Under the pieces are notes generated by a model. That model worked only from the letters and a program-made list of their open reading frames with translations, had not been told where the DNA came from and ran no database searches. The translations under genes were made by a program, and so were the position numbers. A DNA stretch of 64,000 nucleotides, from positions 2,604,001 through 2,668,000 of the forward strand of contig NZ_CP098518.1 in NCBI RefSeq assembly GCF_023703795.1. The letters run 5' to 3'. Positions 34,841-43,158 of this stretch are shown here, piece after piece; position 1 is the stretch's first letter; every line of letters begins with the position of its first letter. Source of the stretch: Haloplanus sp. HW8-1 (GTDB lineage: Archaea; Halobacteriota; Halobacteria; Halobacteriales; Haloferacaceae).

Positions 34841-36043
34841 ATGCGTAGACCTTTAACTATCAGTCTCGTTTCTTTTTTAATGTGGGTTGCTACGTTGTTG
34901 GCCGTCGTAGGGTTACTTGGCGTAGCAGTGACGACACAGTTTACTGGCTACCGACTCGGTGGAACGATCACCGTCCCGGTACTCGCAGTGTACACCCTCA
35001 AGAACGTCCTGATGGTGCCGGTGTTCGTCCTCAGTACTATCGCAGCGTACATCGGCCTCTGGTATCTTCGAGAGCGAACTCTGATCTACGGTCGAGACCA
35101 ATTTGTCGCCGCGTTGGTCATCGGAACGTCAGTCCCGTTGGTAACGCTTCTTGGGCTGATTCAGGTCGGGTTTGATGCAGATCTCATCGTGTTTATCGGC
35201 AGTATTCTCCCCGGTCTCGCGGCCTACAACTTCCACAGCATCAAGCCGGAGTTTCGCCGGAACGATTTGCTCGCAACGATAGGACTGTTTACAGGACTGG
35301 TCATCATCGGTTGGGCACTGGTCACGCCGGGGATAGCTGCCCGATTCGGGACGGTAACGCCACCGGTGTTGTTCGCAGAAACCGCCGACGTTGCGTTGTT
35401 TAATAATGCAGTCGTTGATATTTCAACAGGAACAGTCGTCATTCCGAGGGAAATCGTGGCTGGCCTATTTGTTCTCGGTCTTCTGTTATCTGAGCGTATC
35501 CGGGGGAGATTCGGCGTCCGGGTGGGCGTCATTACGGCTGTCCTGTTGGCAGTCTACGCACTCACGAACGTCTGGCTGATCGCCATGTATCTGGTTTTAT
35601 TGGTTCTTGCATTCGGCTTCGTTCAGGCGATGAACTCCGCAACACTGCGGTATGGCCGGGTACTGCTCGGGACCACCACCGCGTTTGCACTTCTCGTGGC
35701 AGTGCCACTCACGCTCTCGCTCCCGATTAGTCGTGGGCTGTCTGCGTTTTTTATTGCCTTCCTCGCGGGCATCACAGCATATAACGCTCACGTGACAGGC
35801 TCGTTTGATCGGCGTCTGGTACTACCTCTCCAGGCAGTCGTATTCGTTCCAGCGTTGCTCGTGGCGCGACTGTTCGCTACACCGGAACCGAAGGGAATCC
35901 CAAAGGAACTCACGCTTCCAGTGATACTGATAGGCGTGTTCGTCGTGTTGGTCGGCTTGGGTATCGGGCGCTGGTATGCGGTTGACAAGCCTGACGAGTC
36001 CGAGGTCCTGTCGGCATCCGTTCTTTCAGGGGGTAACTCATGA
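34841..36043 (+). CDS. tandem PgsC/CapC-like poly-gamma-glutamate membrane protein
   Basis: 400 residues, about 11-12 hydrophobic segments. Bacterial PgsC/CapC has about 150 residues. Here the first half contains a PgsC-like unit (TLIYGRDQFVAALVIG, then FIGSILPGLAAYNFHSI) and the second half a weaker second unit (TLRYGRVLLGTTTAF, then FFIAFLAGITAYNAH). It is thus a duplicated and fused CapC. It probably forms the membrane part of the polyglutamate synthase with the CapB-like ligase, whose gene overlaps by 4 bases (ATGA). Poly-gamma-glutamate is known from some haloarchaea, where it helps water retention. Confidence 0.75.
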   Translation: MRRPLTISLVSFLMWVATLLAVVGLLGVAVTTQFTGYRLGGTITVPVLAVYTLKNVLMVPVFVLSTIAAYIGLWYLRERTLIYGRDQFVAALVIGTSVPLVTLLGLIQVGFDADLIVFIGSILPGLAAYNFHSIKPEFRRNDLLATIGLFTGLVIIGWALVTPGIAARFGTVTPPVLFAETADVALFNNAVVDISTGTVVIPREIVAGLFVLGLLLSERIRGRFGVRVGVITAVLLAVYALTNVWLIAMYLVLLVLAFGFVQAMNSATLRYGRVLLGTTTAFALLVAVPLTLSLPISRGLSAFFIAFLAGITAYNAHVTGSFDRRLVLPLQAVVFVPALLVARLFATPEPKGIPKELTLPVILIGVFVVLVGLGIGRWYAVDKPDESEVLSASVLSGGNS

Positions 36044-37623
36044 GTACGAATGCATACGAGATATACGGGCGAGGGTTCGGCTGGTCGTGGCGACTTCGGA
36101 CTCAGGAACGCGTGGTAGCGACCGGCGGCCATCACTACGATACATCACGCGAGGCCCGACAGGCTGTAGACCGAGTTCGAGGAGCAGTTGCTTCGCTCAC
36201 TGGTGATGACGAGGCGTTCGAAAGCGAGGATATCAGCGACCCGCGAACGATTGTCAGAGAGGACCCGACGCCGTCCGGCGAGCTTCCACAAGATCGGAAC
36301 AATTGGGTGTGGCAATTACAGATACCCGAGCGCACCCTCGCCAACAGCGCAGACCGGTTCCCTACCGAGAGCGATGCCAGGCATGCGTTGGATCGGTTCC
36401 TAGAGCGGGCCGCGGGTGCCCTCCCCATGTTCATGGTCGGTGCCGAATACGAGTGGCGGGACGGACCACGATCTATCGAGGTCGGAAAGCCGAGCCTGAC
36501 CGGTATCATTAAAGAGTTAACACGAGGGTTCCGTCACCGCAAGGCACTCCGACGCCTGGACACTCGCATCGCCGTGGCGGGGAGCCGTGGCAAGACATCG
36601 ACGACCCGCCGCCTCGACGACGTGTTCAATCGCCGGGGCTACGATACGCTGACAAAGATCACCGGGAACCACCCGACACTCATCCACAACGGCGAGGTTC
36701 ACCCCATCGACCGACGCGGGCCTCGGACGACGCTGTACGAGAACATCAGCGTCATCGGGGAGTTCGCTCCGGAACTCGATGCCTATGCCGCCGAGGATAT
36801 CGGCATCTTCGAAAACCAGGGCATCACCGAGTACACCACCCGGCTCATTAATCAACAACTCATCGATCCGGACATCGTCATTCTCACCAACGTCCGCCAG
36901 GATCACAACGACACGCTTGGCAAGACGCGGACCAATATCGCCCGATCATTCGCACGGTCGGTCTCCGCCGGGACACACGTTATTAGTGGGGAACAACACC
37001 CTGTTCTCCACGAGTATATGCGAGAGGAGATCGAACGGCGGGGCGGTACCATCGAACAGGTCGAGATTCCAGAACGACACGAGGGGATGATCGGGGCAGA
37101 GACTGCGCACGCGATTGACGCGGTCCTGTCGTTTCTCGGCGAATCGCCTCTGCCCGACGGTGAACTCGAAGCGTTTTTAGATGCGATCCAGCCGGAGTGG
37201 ACCCGACTTCCTGACGGTCGTGTGTTCAACGCAGCACAAGTGAACGACGTCGAGAGTACGGAAATGGTCCGTCAGGCACTCGTTTCGGAAGATGAACAGA
37301 TACTGCCGTTCGTCTATCTCCGGCGAGACCGGCGCGGTCGAACCGCCTCGTTCGCAGAGTACGTTGACCTCCTCCACGATCAAGGCCACGTCAATGAAGC
37401 CCACGTTGGTGGGGCCAATACGCGTGCGTTCGCTGAGAATACCGAGCTGCCGGTCATCCGACACGACAAAGGAAGCGACGCCGAGACTGTGCTGACCGAT
37501 CTTCTTGCAGAGGGCGAGCCTGTCGTCATCATGGGAAACACCGTCGATGAGTTCATGCGTGAGTTCGAGGAGGTTGTACGTACTCAGGAACAGGAAGCAA
37601 CCGAATCTATCAAACCGACGTAG
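36040..37623 (+). CDS. CapB/PgsB-like poly-gamma-glutamate ligase with two N-terminal DUF1508-like domains
   Basis: 527 residues. Residues 1-45 (YEIYGRGFGWSWRLRTQERVV, then SREARQAVDRVRGAV) and about 85-125 (NNWVWQLQIPERTLANS, then SDARHALDRFLERA) are two DUF1508/HVO_2922-like units. After a linker the Mur-ligase-type domain begins: Walker A AVAGSRGKTSTTR, later GEFAPELDAYAAEDIGIFE, TNVRQDHNDTLGKT and a C-terminal domain (VFNAAQVNDVEST). PgsB/CapB adenylates or phosphorylates the growing chain and adds glutamate at the membrane with PgsC. The DUF1508 fusion is not one I know from other CapB proteins. No CapA-like gene follows. Confidence 0.78.
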   Translation: MSTNAYEIYGRGFGWSWRLRTQERVVATGGHHYDTSREARQAVDRVRGAVASLTGDDEAFESEDISDPRTIVREDPTPSGELPQDRNNWVWQLQIPERTLANSADRFPTESDARHALDRFLERAAGALPMFMVGAEYEWRDGPRSIEVGKPSLTGIIKELTRGFRHRKALRRLDTRIAVAGSRGKTSTTRRLDDVFNRRGYDTLTKITGNHPTLIHNGEVHPIDRRGPRTTLYENISVIGEFAPELDAYAAEDIGIFENQGITEYTTRLINQQLIDPDIVILTNVRQDHNDTLGKTRTNIARSFARSVSAGTHVISGEQHPVLHEYMREEIERRGGTIEQVEIPERHEGMIGAETAHAIDAVLSFLGESPLPDGELEAFLDAIQPEWTRLPDGRVFNAAQVNDVESTEMVRQALVSEDEQILPFVYLRRDRRGRTASFAEYVDLLHDQGHVNEAHVGGANTRAFAENTELPVIRHDKGSDAETVLTDLLAEGEPVVIMGNTVDEFMREFEEVVRTQEQEATESIKPT

Positions 37624-37803
37624 AACTCTATTACTGCTCATTGACTGAATAGGTTGTGCCGACGAGTACGATGCCAGCAACGACCGGGAAGAAGCCCAAT
37701 ACCGGAGCCCGTCGCAGTACTACGGTGCGGAGGATGAAGTCAAGATGGATGATAGGTGACACCTGCTAATTTATAACCTATACAGCAGTAACGTCCCGGA
37801 AGC
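37624..37803. other. intergenic region before the transposase
   Basis: 180 bases. A short frame (37671-37784, MPATTGKKPN) is not convincing. An AT-rich stretch (CTAATTTATAACC, around 37764-37776) is the likely promoter of the transposase. No copy of the 37-bp terminal repeat is present here. Confidence 0.45.
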
Positions 37804-39666
37804 GTGCCGAATCCTCCACAGGAGTTTGGATCTATCGATCTCGACTTTTCGTCGAATCCCGAGCTGGCGGCAGAGTTCCCTGATAACTCGAAGGCACTCC
37901 TGATGCTTGGTTTCGAGCTGCTACACGCAAAGAGGTGGCCGATGGCATCCATCTCGGAGCAACTTCAGGCCTACCTGAACCAGGGCTTCGATCCAGCCGA
38001 AGCCGTTGGCGAGCTTGACCTCGTCACCGACACCCTCCCGTTCTGGAAGCTGGAGAAGAACTGGTACAAACTCGACAGGGAGGACGCCGCACGGCTCTAT
38101 CTCTACCGGTCCCTCACCGCCTCGAAGGACTACGCCATCGAAGAGGAGTTGAAGGACGGCGTTGCGGAACATCTCGGCCTGAACGACACCGTCACGGAAA
38201 ATACCATCGAGCGCATCAGCGAGGAAGTCGAGAAACAACTTGGCGGTGAGGTACGTACCGAGGTTCGGGAGGTCCTAGAGGAACTGGAGGACAACGACGA
38301 GGTCGTCACGCTGCCGGAATCCTCAGCCGACGGGCGCGGAGAGCCGCCGCTCGTGCTCATCTCGCGCGAGATGCGGAAGAGAGCGTACCAGTATTTCCAG
38401 CTTGACCGGGACGAGTCACGGGTCACGTACCCCAAGTGGCAGTTGTTCAAGCTGATGGAGATCGCCGGGCTATGCAACATCCACCCCAACGACGCCGAGG
38501 AACCACTCCGGTTTCTCCCGTACTTTTACTACCGAGACGTGCCCGGATTCAAAGCGCTCTGGAACCAGCTCCGCGAGTATGACATGCTCAAACTGCGGAA
38601 GATGTACCTCGCCGCCTTGGAGTCAATCATTACCGTAATCGACGAGTACGGCTACCTGCCCGAGACGACCGATATCGCCGTGGACCTCACGAATATCATG
38701 TGGTACGGTCGGCACTCGAACCAGAAAAACAAGAACGGGGAGCCGCTCGACCGGGATGAGATTCCGCACGAAGACCAGCCCATCGGCGTCGAGGGTGTGA
38801 ATGAGAAGGCGGGAAGCGCCTACGCGTTCCAGATCGCGTCCGTGAGCCTCGCCAACGTCGAGATACCCGTGACGCTGGCCGCGAAGAGCATCCAGCGCCG
38901 CGGGAACATCGAGCACCAGATAGACGAACTGCTCACCTACGCCGATCAGTACGTTGATCCCGATGTCGTCTGTATGGACGGGGGATTCTACGGTCGCGGA
39001 ATGCACGAGTGTCTCGAAAATCACAGTCTCGACTTCATTTCCCGTCTGCGAGGGCGTATGCCCTCTATCGTGAGGGAACTCAAGCAAGGGGCGATTTACA
39101 ACGACTTGGACTACAATGCAGCGGGATACGACGTTCGCATCGGTGAGGAAGTCCCGGAAAGCGAGGCCGAGTCGTGGCTCATCACGATGCCGTCGGAGAA
39201 ACGTATCTCCAGGGCTGACACCGGAACCGAGGACCAGGGGAATTGGGAGATCTACTACACCAACCTCAATCCCAAGCAGTTCGGCGGGTTGGAGATCGGG
39301 CGGCGATATCGGCAGCGTTGGGCAGTGGAGACATCCTATCGACTGATGAAACACGATTTTACCGCGAAGTCGGCAAGCGAACTCCGGAGCCAGCGAGAAT
39401 TTATCGCCAGCATGGCGTTCATCTACAACGCGATGTGGATGGCGTCGAACGTGAAGTACGCTGTGGAGAACGACCGCCCGGTGAAAGATGACCAGGGGCG
39501 TTACCCCTTCACCGCCAACCAGTTGATGGTCGCCATGCTGCTTGACATGGAGGATATTGATATCGGAGAAGTGCGAGATCTATCAGTTCGAAGTAACATT
39601 GTTCGGGAGGTGTTCGGAGATGGCTATCCGTTCCGTCTCGAAGGCCATCCTGAATTTGAGAACTGA
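37804..39666 (+). CDS. DDE transposase (IS4-like, Y-R-E-K signature)
   Basis: 620 residues, from a GTG. The first 180 residues are an acidic, helical N-terminal part; the catalytic core contains AVDLTNIMWYG (first Asp), VVCMDGGFYGRG (second Asp) and the Y-x2-R-x3-E-x6-K block RYRQRWAVETSYRLMK with the catalytic Glu. The frame is intact, unlike the other transposase genes in the window, so this element may still be mobile. The last codons lie inside the right terminal repeat. The IS group cannot be named safely. Confidence 0.85.
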   Translation: MPNPPQEFGSIDLDFSSNPELAAEFPDNSKALLMLGFELLHAKRWPMASISEQLQAYLNQGFDPAEAVGELDLVTDTLPFWKLEKNWYKLDREDAARLYLYRSLTASKDYAIEEELKDGVAEHLGLNDTVTENTIERISEEVEKQLGGEVRTEVREVLEELEDNDEVVTLPESSADGRGEPPLVLISREMRKRAYQYFQLDRDESRVTYPKWQLFKLMEIAGLCNIHPNDAEEPLRFLPYFYYRDVPGFKALWNQLREYDMLKLRKMYLAALESIITVIDEYGYLPETTDIAVDLTNIMWYGRHSNQKNKNGEPLDRDEIPHEDQPIGVEGVNEKAGSAYAFQIASVSLANVEIPVTLAAKSIQRRGNIEHQIDELLTYADQYVDPDVVCMDGGFYGRGMHECLENHSLDFISRLRGRMPSIVRELKQGAIYNDLDYNAAGYDVRIGEEVPESEAESWLITMPSEKRISRADTGTEDQGNWEIYYTNLNPKQFGGLEIGRRYRQRWAVETSYRLMKHDFTAKSASELRSQREFIASMAFIYNAMWMASNVKYAVENDRPVKDDQGRYPFTANQLMVAMLLDMEDIDIGEVRDLSVRSNIVREVFGDGYPFRLEGHPEFEN

Positions 39667-39686
39667 GGCTCAATTACCGAGGACTG
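39650..39686 (-). repeat. right terminal inverted repeat (37 bp)
   Basis: Pairs with 32104-32140. It includes the stop region of the transposase gene, and TCAA follows directly outside. Confidence 0.75.
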
Positions 39687-39773
39687 TCAAGCAAACCTTC
39701 GCGGTCCTCGCCACCACCCACACCGTGGACCGCCATGTCGGAGAGGTCGGCGGTCCCTGGAGACAGGCCGTCC

Positions 39774-39989
39774 TCAACCCAGCACGAGTTCCCGCTTTGT
39801 ACCATCGTCGCGCCGGTCCAGGTGGCCGAGTTCGGCTAACTCCTTGAGCGCCCGCTGGACCGTGCGCCAGGACACGTCAACGTCGTCCGAGAGATTATCG
39901 ACGGTGAACCGTTGGCCGACGTAGCCAGTTGCCGCCTTGGTCACTTCCCGCGTCCCGACAGAGAACGCTCGTTGTCGTCCAAGATTTAG
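39774..39989 (-). pseudogene. winged-helix DNA-binding protein fragment
   Basis: About 71 codons without a clear start: LNLGRQRAFSVGTREVTKAA, then YVGQRFTVDNLSDDVDVSWRTVQRALKELAELGHLDRRDDGTKRELVLG and stop. The helix-turn-helix (VSWRTVQRALKEL) and the wing are recognisable. An in-frame stop stands directly before the fragment. A GTG at its middle could start a 58-residue protein, but a truncated gene is more likely, given the elements on both sides. Confidence 0.6.
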
Positions 39990-40138
39990 TCATCTGAGGA
40001 GGCAGATCAGTCACTACAGATATTCTCGTAGCTGTTGATGTCATTCAAATATGTGAAATGCAAAAGATCATAACCCTTCGAATTGACCTGCTTGTAGTGG
40101 CGGCCTGCGGCGGATATTGAGTCGGCCTATCTTTCTAC

Positions 40139-41578
40139 GAGGAGAGAATCCCGGCGTTTACGCCGAGAGTGAATCCGACAACGCTGACCCAATCCATCAC
40201 GGACGGCAGGTTGGATATTCCACGCACATCCACACCATTAAGTTAGTTTGTCTACATAGTCTATGTATGGCGATTAAGGCCACACGTACCTACGTTGGGT
40301 CCATCCAGAACCACCAACAGGTCTGTGATGGTCTTGATTCGCTCGGAGACTCCGCCTCGAAAATCTGGAACGTCGCACGATGGACAGCCGACCGTATCTG
40401 GGACGCAACCGGCGAGATCCCAAACGGGAGTGTGCTGAAATCGTATATGAAAAACCAGTCGTGCTGGAAAGATTTGAACGCACAATCCAGTCAGAAAGTC
40501 ATCGAAGAACTTTCTGACGCTTTCCAGTCATGGTTCGATCTGCGACACAACTCCAAAGAGGCGAATCCCCCCGGCTACCGCAAACACGGCGACAACCGAC
40601 CCAAGAGTACGGTGACGTTCAAAGAAGACGGGTTCAAACACGACCCTGAGAACAACCGGGTCCGGCTCTCGAAGGGCTCGAATCTGAAAGAACACTTCTC
40701 GGATTTCCTGCTCTGTGAGTACCAGACTCGACCTGATGTTGATCTCTCGGAAGTCAACAGCGTCCAGAATGTTCGTACCGTCTGGAACGGTGACGAATGG
40801 GAAATCCACTTCGTCTGTAACGTCGAGCTCGAATCTGCTGACACAGCAGACGACGGTGTTGCGGGGATCGACCTCGGAATTACAAATATTTCCACGGTCG
40901 CGTTCCCGGACGAATACGTCCTGTACCCCGGCAACTCGCTCAAAGAAGACAAACACTACTTCACCAGAGCTGAGTACGACACCGAGGGAGAGAACGGCCC
41001 GTCAGAGAAGTCGATGTGGGCGCGTCGGAAACTCTCCGAACTTGAGACACACTTCTACCACACGCTGACGGACGCCATCATCACGGAGTGTGTCGAACGC
41101 GGTGTCGGTACGCTCGCGGTGAGTTGGCCTGAAGACGTGCGAGCGTCAGACTGGGGTAAAACCGGCAACAAGAAGTTACACTCGTGGGCATTCGACCGCA
41201 TCTACCAGTACCTCGAATACAAAGGCGAGATGCGGGGTGTTGAGGTACTGAAAGAGAACGAGTGGAACACCTCGAAAACGTGTTCACGCTGTGGAGACGA
41301 CACGAAATCGAACCGTGTCGAGCGTGGCTTGTACGTCTGCTCGTCGTGTGAGTTGGTAGCCAACGCGGATTGTAACGGGGCGGAGAATATGCGTCAGAAG
41401 ATAACTCCGAGTCCTCACGGTGAGGATAGGAGTAACGGCTGTGTGGCACAGCCATCGACATACCTGTTCGACCGCGAGAGCGGGACGTTTCACACGAGAG
41501 AACAGGTCGTGTCGTAGACCAGCAAATATCCCACCTGCGGCACGGGAAGCCTCGCCGTTTACGGCGAGGAGGATGTCA
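40139..41578 (+). mobile_element. second IS1341-type element (TnpB only)
   Basis: 1440 bases. The left border follows TTTCTAC, as in the first element, and a CGGCG TTTA CGCCG hairpin lies at 40152-40165, followed by GTGAATCCGACAAC. The right end has a perfect hairpin CCTCGCCG TTTA CGGCGAGG (41550-41569), then AGGATGTCA at the border. It lacks TnpA. Joining the flanks gives a short open membrane-protein segment (see 41579), which supports these borders. Confidence 0.75.
40267..41517 (+). CDS. IS1341-type TnpB protein lacking the RuvC-II glutamate
   Basis: 416 residues, frame intact. N-terminal helical part, RuvC-I AGIDLGITNIS (Asp present), a long insert, then the RuvC-II region GTLAVSWPEDVR, where the first element has RIAFEELTDIR, so the catalytic Glu aligns with Ser. 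The zinc finger (CSRCG and CSSC) and RuvC-III (NADCNGAEN, Asp present) follow. One of three catalytic acids is thus missing in this alignment, so the protein may be a nuclease-dead TnpB or use a shifted acid (the Glu two residues on). A guide RNA could still be made from the 3' end. Confidence 0.8.
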   Translation: MAIKATRTYVGSIQNHQQVCDGLDSLGDSASKIWNVARWTADRIWDATGEIPNGSVLKSYMKNQSCWKDLNAQSSQKVIEELSDAFQSWFDLRHNSKEANPPGYRKHGDNRPKSTVTFKEDGFKHDPENNRVRLSKGSNLKEHFSDFLLCEYQTRPDVDLSEVNSVQNVRTVWNGDEWEIHFVCNVELESADTADDGVAGIDLGITNISTVAFPDEYVLYPGNSLKEDKHYFTRAEYDTEGENGPSEKSMWARRKLSELETHFYHTLTDAIITECVERGVGTLAVSWPEDVRASDWGKTGNKKLHSWAFDRIYQYLEYKGEMRGVEVLKENEWNTSKTCSRCGDDTKSNRVERGLYVCSSCELVANADCNGAENMRQKITPSPHGEDRSNGCVAQPSTYLFDRESGTFHTREQVVS

Positions 41579-41725
41579 CTGCTGTTCTTGCACACCACCA
41601 ATCAGTACCACTCGGCCATTCAAGATATTGATTCGATAGCGTTGGGGTACCTTGGTCTCATTCTCTTCGGGGTGTCAGTATCGGTCACTGGCGTCGCCCT
41701 ACTGCTGAGGACGAACGGTGAGTGA
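41579..41725 (+). pseudogene. C-terminal remnant of a small membrane protein
   Basis: Begins at the right border of the TnpB element: LLFLHTTNQYHSAIQDIDSI, then the hydrophobic helix ALGYLGLILFGVSVSVTGVALLL and the tail RTNGE. When the left flank (ending GLSFY) is joined in frame, the hydrophobic segment is extended. No start codon is seen. The element therefore seems to have entered a small membrane-protein gene. Confidence 0.45.
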
Positions 41726-42018
41726 CGAGGCCATCGGACTGGCAAGGTAGTCAAATCGACGACCAGGTGATCGATATGCACCCTGTATTCAGCACAGTCA
41801 GTGAGGCCTAGACAGGTCTTTGCAGAAAGTACGCACCTGCATAGAGGGTGTCTTCGGCACGATTCTTGAAACAGGGATTTGTATGGTGTGACTGCCTGTT
41901 GATCGGACCGTTCCGGATGATATTCGCTGAGTATCTCGAACGTTTTGGCGGGACCGCTCGCGGGCGTAGGCCGCAAATCCAACTTGGCCCCCCGGACGCG
42001 TGGCACGGAGGTGTCTAC
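41726..42018. other. intergenic region, no supported gene
   Basis: 293 bases between the membrane-protein remnant and the convergent recombinase gene. Short frames on both strands show no recognisable domain. Confidence 0.4.
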
Positions 42019-43158
42019 CTACCGATTCTCTGAGACCCCGGCAAGACCGAAGTCGTAAATCCCGGTTCGGTACGCATCCACGATGTCCTCGTAGTACGTA
42101 TGCACGTAGCTGTCGATCGTCTCGCGGCTCATCTCGACGCCTTCGATCCGGTCGCCACGCATGTACTTGACCAACTCGCGGTTCCAGTTCTTCGTGACCA
42201 GCCAGTGCGTCGTGAATCGATGCCGCCCGAAGTGGCTCGTCACCGCGCGGTGCGTCTCAGTCTCGGGATAGTCGTCTTGGAAATGCTCCGCCCAGATGCG
42301 CCGTACGTCCTCGGTACCCAGAGGATTGTGTGTGGATGTTGTGTAGAACACCTCCTCAGCGCCCGTGTCAGGCCGTGTGAACAGAAGGCTGACCAGCGTC
42401 GCGCGCAGCTCGTCGTCGAGCGGTAAGACGCGTGGCCGCCCCGATTTGTTCCCCGACCGCTCGTACCGTGAGGGGATACATACGGCGTTGGGTCGACCAT
42501 CAAGCAGTGGATGTGATCCCAACGCAGGATAGCCGGCCTTGAGTTCCGGGTGATCGATCGCGATATCCGAGAGCCGGAGGTTGCACAGTTCGCCCGCTCG
42601 CACCCCGAGTTTGAGTTGCGTCATGACGACGGCGCGATCACGGATGTGCGATAGCGCCGCCACATAGTCAGCGAGGTCTGCGACCGAGAGATGTGGCGGG
42701 TCCTTCTGTGGTGGCCGTGTCAGATCGAGCTTCGAGAGAACGATGTCGAATGGGTCGTACGTCCGTGGATGGGGAAAGGCGGGATCGCGCTGCCAGAAGT
42801 GGTAGATCGCGTCAAGGCGATGCAGTTTCGATCGGATCGTATCGGGTTGATTATCCCGATCCTCACGACAGTGCTGAACGAAGCACCGCACGTGTGTTTC
42901 GTGCGGACAGGCCGGATGGCGACCCGCCCGGCGCATGTGGGTCGTCCACTGGTCGATGACATGCCGGTACTCACGCTGTGTTTTTGCCGTCAGGTTTCGC
43001 GGAGCGGCCACCTCGTCGAAAAACAGTGCGAAGGGATCCACGTCGAGGTCGTCGAACGTCGGCGCATGCGCCGCAAGCGGATCCGCCGTCCGATCGAACG
43101 CCTCGGCGATGGCTTCGTGGTCGTCACTCATCGCCACGTCGCACGCCGTGTCACGCAT
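42019..43158 (-). CDS. tyrosine recombinase / integrase
   Basis: 379 residues. An N-terminal SAM-like core-binding domain (residues about 40-130: FFDEVAAPRNLTAKTQREYRHVIDQW) precedes the catalytic domain with the first Arg in LGVRAGELCNLRL, H-x-x-R in SHFGRHRFTTHW and the nucleophile Tyr in SYVHTYYEDI. All main residues are present, so it should be active. The ATG at 43158 is used; a TTG nine codons upstream is possible. It overlaps the end of a second recombinase-like gene by 8 bases, so the two form a pair, as in two-component integrases. No attachment site in a tRNA is seen. Confidence 0.85.
   Translation of the reverse strand: MRDTACDVAMSDDHEAIAEAFDRTADPLAAHAPTFDDLDVDPFALFFDEVAAPRNLTAKTQREYRHVIDQWTTHMRRAGRHPACPHETHVRCFVQHCREDRDNQPDTIRSKLHRLDAIYHFWQRDPAFPHPRTYDPFDIVLSKLDLTRPPQKDPPHLSVADLADYVAALSHIRDRAVVMTQLKLGVRAGELCNLRLSDIAIDHPELKAGYPALGSHPLLDGRPNAVCIPSRYERSGNKSGRPRVLPLDDELRATLVSLLFTRPDTGAEEVFYTTSTHNPLGTEDVRRIWAEHFQDDYPETETHRAVTSHFGRHRFTTHWLVTKNWNRELVKYMRGDRIEGVEMSRETIDSYVHTYYEDIVDAYRTGIYDFGLAGVSENR

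Larger units (their letters stand above)
32104..39686. mobile_element. putative 7.6-kb transposon carrying a two-component system and poly-gamma-glutamate genes
   Basis: Both ends carry the same 37-bp sequence in inverted orientation with three mismatches; the outer 18 bases are identical (CAGTCCTCGGTAATTGAG). TCAA occurs directly outside both ends. A transposase gene (37804-39666) ends 20 bases before the right end, as in a normal IS, but no matching left end is seen just upstream of the transposase. The left end lies 5.7 kb away. Within it are a histidine kinase, a response regulator and CapC/CapB-like genes. Alternative: two IS copies, the left one reduced to its end. Confidence 0.55.

Noticed and set aside
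37740-37803. A left terminal repeat directly upstream of the transposase
   Set aside because: A partial match (GACACCTGCTAATTT) to the right end needs gaps and is much weaker than the ungapped copy at 32104.
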